64,000 nt of DNA, from positions 22,224 to 86,223 of the forward strand of contig CANTCQ010000004.1 of the NCBI GenBank assembly GCA_947652325.1, written 5' to 3'. Numbering within the stretch: position 1 is the stretch's first letter; every line of letters begins with the position of its first letter. This DNA comes from an uncultured Mycoplasmatota bacterium (GTDB lineage Bacteria; Bacillota_I; Bacilli_A; RF39; UBA660). The notes under the pieces are model-generated. The model had not been told where the DNA came from and ran no database searches. It saw nothing but the letters and a program-made list of their open reading frames with translations. A program made the position numbers and the translations under genes. This document shows, piece after piece, positions 62,733 through 64,000 of the stretch.

Positions 62733-63875
62733 ATGATAAACAAGGAAAACTTTAATAAAGATTTTTGGAATGCGATTGCTTCTCATTATGAAAAAGATTG
62801 CTATGAAGATGCTTTGAAAGATGCGTGCTTATATATAATTGAATTAGTTCAAGAAAAAAGCGAGAACTTTGATATGGATGGAGAAAAACTTATAAATAAT
62901 ATTTTTTCTGAAAAAAATCCTAAACTATTAATTAATAAGAATCAAACTCCATCTGAGATTGATGAGCAAAGAGGTTATGGTTTTATCCTTAAAGGACTAA
63001 TATGTGCAATTAGAAATCCACTAAGTCATGATAAGCACATTAAATATTCTAAAGAAACTACAGATTCTGTACTCATGTTTATCAATAATTATATAATAGC
63101 AAAATTAGATGATACTAAAGAGTTTGGGTACGTAGATAATTGGTTTAGTTTTATATTTATTAACAATAACAATGATAGTGAAAGATATACAAACAAGATA
63201 CTAGATAATATAAATAAAAAAGATAGAGTAAATCTTATGAAAGAAATTGTTGAAAAATTGGTGCATATACCTGAAGGCAAGTATTCGTATTTTATTAATG
63301 CTCTTTATAATAGTTTAACTATAAAATCTAAAAATGAAATTGTTGTTATGCTTAATAGAAAATTAATAAATGCTGGAGATGATCAATATCTTAGAATGTT
63401 TTTCAACCATTTTAATCAAGAAATATGGGATGAATTGGATGAGTTGATAACCGTTAGAATAGAAGAAATGGTATTAGAATCTATAAAAAAAGGCAAATTT
63501 GTGTCTTCTCCATTTACAATGGAAGATACTATAGTAGCAGAGACTTCTTTATCTACATGGACCTGCGATTGGATAAAAGTTTTTAGTAATTATGAAGAAA
63601 TAAAAAAGATATTATTAAAGAAATTATATAATAAAGATGAAGCAAAGTATGTTTTTCAATATTTTTATGATGTAGTCACTGATAAAAATCTTTTATTAGA
63701 AAATGCTGATGAAATAATAAAAGAATTGAAGAAAAAAAATTATTATTTCAAGCGTTTAATAGAGGAATATATGCTTTTCGGTGATGATCCTGATTTGGAA
63801 ATATTTAGAAAAGATTATGACAAAATAAAAGATATAGACGAGCCTGAAAATATAATTGAAGATTTACCTTTTTAA
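62733..63875 (+). CDS. TIGR02391/Ymh-like HEPN-type protein
   Basis: A 380-residue protein whose N-terminal 140 residues match the Ymh/TIGR02391 family. It shows FWNAIASHYEKDCYEDALKDACLYI, GYGFILKGLICAIRNPLSHDKHIKYS, and the HEPN-type RNPLSH (R94, H99). The remaining 240 residues are helical and unrecognised. HEPN proteins of this kind are often RNases in phage-defence systems, so I infer a defence role. It lies between the recombinase and attR, the usual cargo position. The start is ATG at 62733 after GGTGG. Confidence 0.72.
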   Translation: MINKENFNKDFWNAIASHYEKDCYEDALKDACLYIIELVQEKSENFDMDGEKLINNIFSEKNPKLLINKNQTPSEIDEQRGYGFILKGLICAIRNPLSHDKHIKYSKETTDSVLMFINNYIIAKLDDTKEFGYVDNWFSFIFINNNNDSERYTNKILDNINKKDRVNLMKEIVEKLVHIPEGKYSYFINALYNSLTIKSKNEIVVMLNRKLINAGDDQYLRMFFNHFNQEIWDELDELITVRIEEMVLESIKKGKFVSSPFTMEDTIVAETSLSTWTCDWIKVFSNYEEIKKILLKKLYNKDEAKYVFQYFYDVVTDKNLLLENADEIIKELKKKNYYFKRLIEEYMLFGDDPDLEIFRKDYDKIKDIDEPENIIEDLPF

Positions 63876-63926
63876 AGAATAGAATCTATATTAATTTATA
63901 AGAAATAGTATTTAAATTTATTTTAA

Positions 63927-63951
63927 CTACACAACGACTATCGTCAGGTGG
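63927..63951. other. attR: attR: right end of the mobile element
   Basis: Element arm CTACACAACGACTATCG (63927-63943), TC, then the core AGGTGG (63946-63951). The arm matches the inverse of the attL arm at 14 of 17 positions. Confidence 0.88.
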
Positions 63952-64000
63952 GGATGGTGCAGAAGTAATATATTCACTTAGAAATAGTGATAAGTTATCA
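63952..64000 (+). pseudogene. 3' half of the interrupted amidase gene (continues beyond the window)
   Basis: From 63,952 the frame reads (G)DGAEVIYSLRNSDKLS and runs off the right edge. It continues the amidase frame that stops being host sequence at 49,733. No start codon precedes it in frame inside the element (TAA at 63899-63901), so this half is probably not translated while the element is in place. Confidence 0.9.

Larger units (their letters stand above)
49734..63951 (+). mobile_element. 14,218-bp serine-recombinase element carrying defence genes
   Basis: Bounded by the two AGGTGG cores that interrupt one amidase gene in frame. It encodes its own large serine recombinase near the right end. 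Its cargo is an XRE-type regulator, AbiEi/AbiEii, Fic, a Type ISP restriction-modification enzyme, a TcmP/three-Cys radical-SAM-like pair, a structured leader with a helix-turn-helix gene, and a HEPN-type protein. I saw no relaxase, conjugation ATPase, phage structural or lysis gene, so it may move with the help of others. GATC-type words and a different intergenic style suggest recent gain; this is by eye only. Confidence 0.9.

Noticed and set aside
62490..62786. Minus-strand frame across the recombinase end
   Set aside because: Shadow of coding sequence and of the small plus-strand frame; no ribosome site.
49734..63951. Prophage
   Set aside because: No capsid, tail, terminase or lysis genes; only the recombinase and one winged-helix gene are phage-like.
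1..64000. tRNA, rRNA or CRISPR arrays
   Set aside because: No T-loop/CCA patterns, no ribosomal RNA segments and no regularly spaced direct repeats were recognised.

Overview
The window is very AT-rich (roughly 70% A+T by eye) and uses the standard code with TGA as a stop. Gene order around a chromosomal origin (rpmH-dnaA-dnaN-recF-gyrB-gyrA on one side, rnpA-yidC-jag-mnmE-mnmG-rsmG-parB on the other) and sporulation genes (bofA, spoVT, yabG, spoVG, yabP, yabQ, cwlD) point to a spore-forming low-GC Bacillota of the Bacilli type, with a reduced gene set. A ComK homologue and a T-box leader fit this. I cannot name the species.

Layout. 1-10.2 kb, mostly minus strand: a partial DUF1934-like gene, a decayed aspartate racemase, a class A penicillin-binding protein, a ParB with an unusually long linker, and the rsmG/mnmG/mnmE tRNA- and rRNA-modification genes. 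10.3-12.4 kb: jag-yidC-rnpA-rpmH, read away from the origin. 12.4-21.6 kb: oriC with DnaA boxes on both sides of dnaA, then dnaN, comK-like, recF, gyrB and gyrA. 21.6-22.4 kb: a gene-free, extremely AT-rich stretch holding three perfect parS sites and ending in a small SRP RNA gene. 22.4-31.9 kb: tadA, dnaX, ybaB, recR, bofA, holB, ricT, a methyltransferase, pth and mfd. 32-44.6 kb: spoVT, a T-box leader before cupin, short-chain dehydrogenase (SDR) and metG genes, a DUF3419-like gene, tatD, a 3D-domain gene, rsmA, yabG, veg, spoVG, yabP, yabQ, divIC, two decayed ECF ATPases, truA, rplM and rpsI. 44.8-49.7 kb: a broken acetyltransferase, cwlD, a phospholipase C-like gene, an Abi_2/HEPN gene, an HtrA protease and the 5' half of an amidase gene.

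49.73-63.95 kb is a complete 14,218-bp mobile element inserted inside that amidase gene. The missing 3' part of the amidase reading frame resumes at 63,952, in frame, after the element. Both junctions share the core AGGTGG. Joining the element's two ends gives an attP made of two 17-bp inverted arms (14 of 17 matching) around an 8-bp centre, as expected for the large serine recombinase at 60.9-62.5 kb. The cargo is almost all defence-like: a regulator, an AbiEi/AbiEii toxin-antitoxin pair flanked by two related inverted double-hairpin repeats, a Fic protein, a 1591-residue Type ISP restriction-modification enzyme, a TcmP / three-Cys radical-SAM-like pair, a structured leader RNA, and a HEPN-type protein with an RNxxxH motif. 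No conjugation genes are visible.

The chromosomal backbone encodes replication start, clamp loading, repair and segregation next to spore-formation genes. The element is a self-contained defence island whose excision would rebuild a cell-wall amidase gene. Other oddities are a 10-G tract that throws the SDR out of frame, an ECF ATPase pair without a transporter gene, and a parS palindrome at the end of gyrA that also looks like a terminator.
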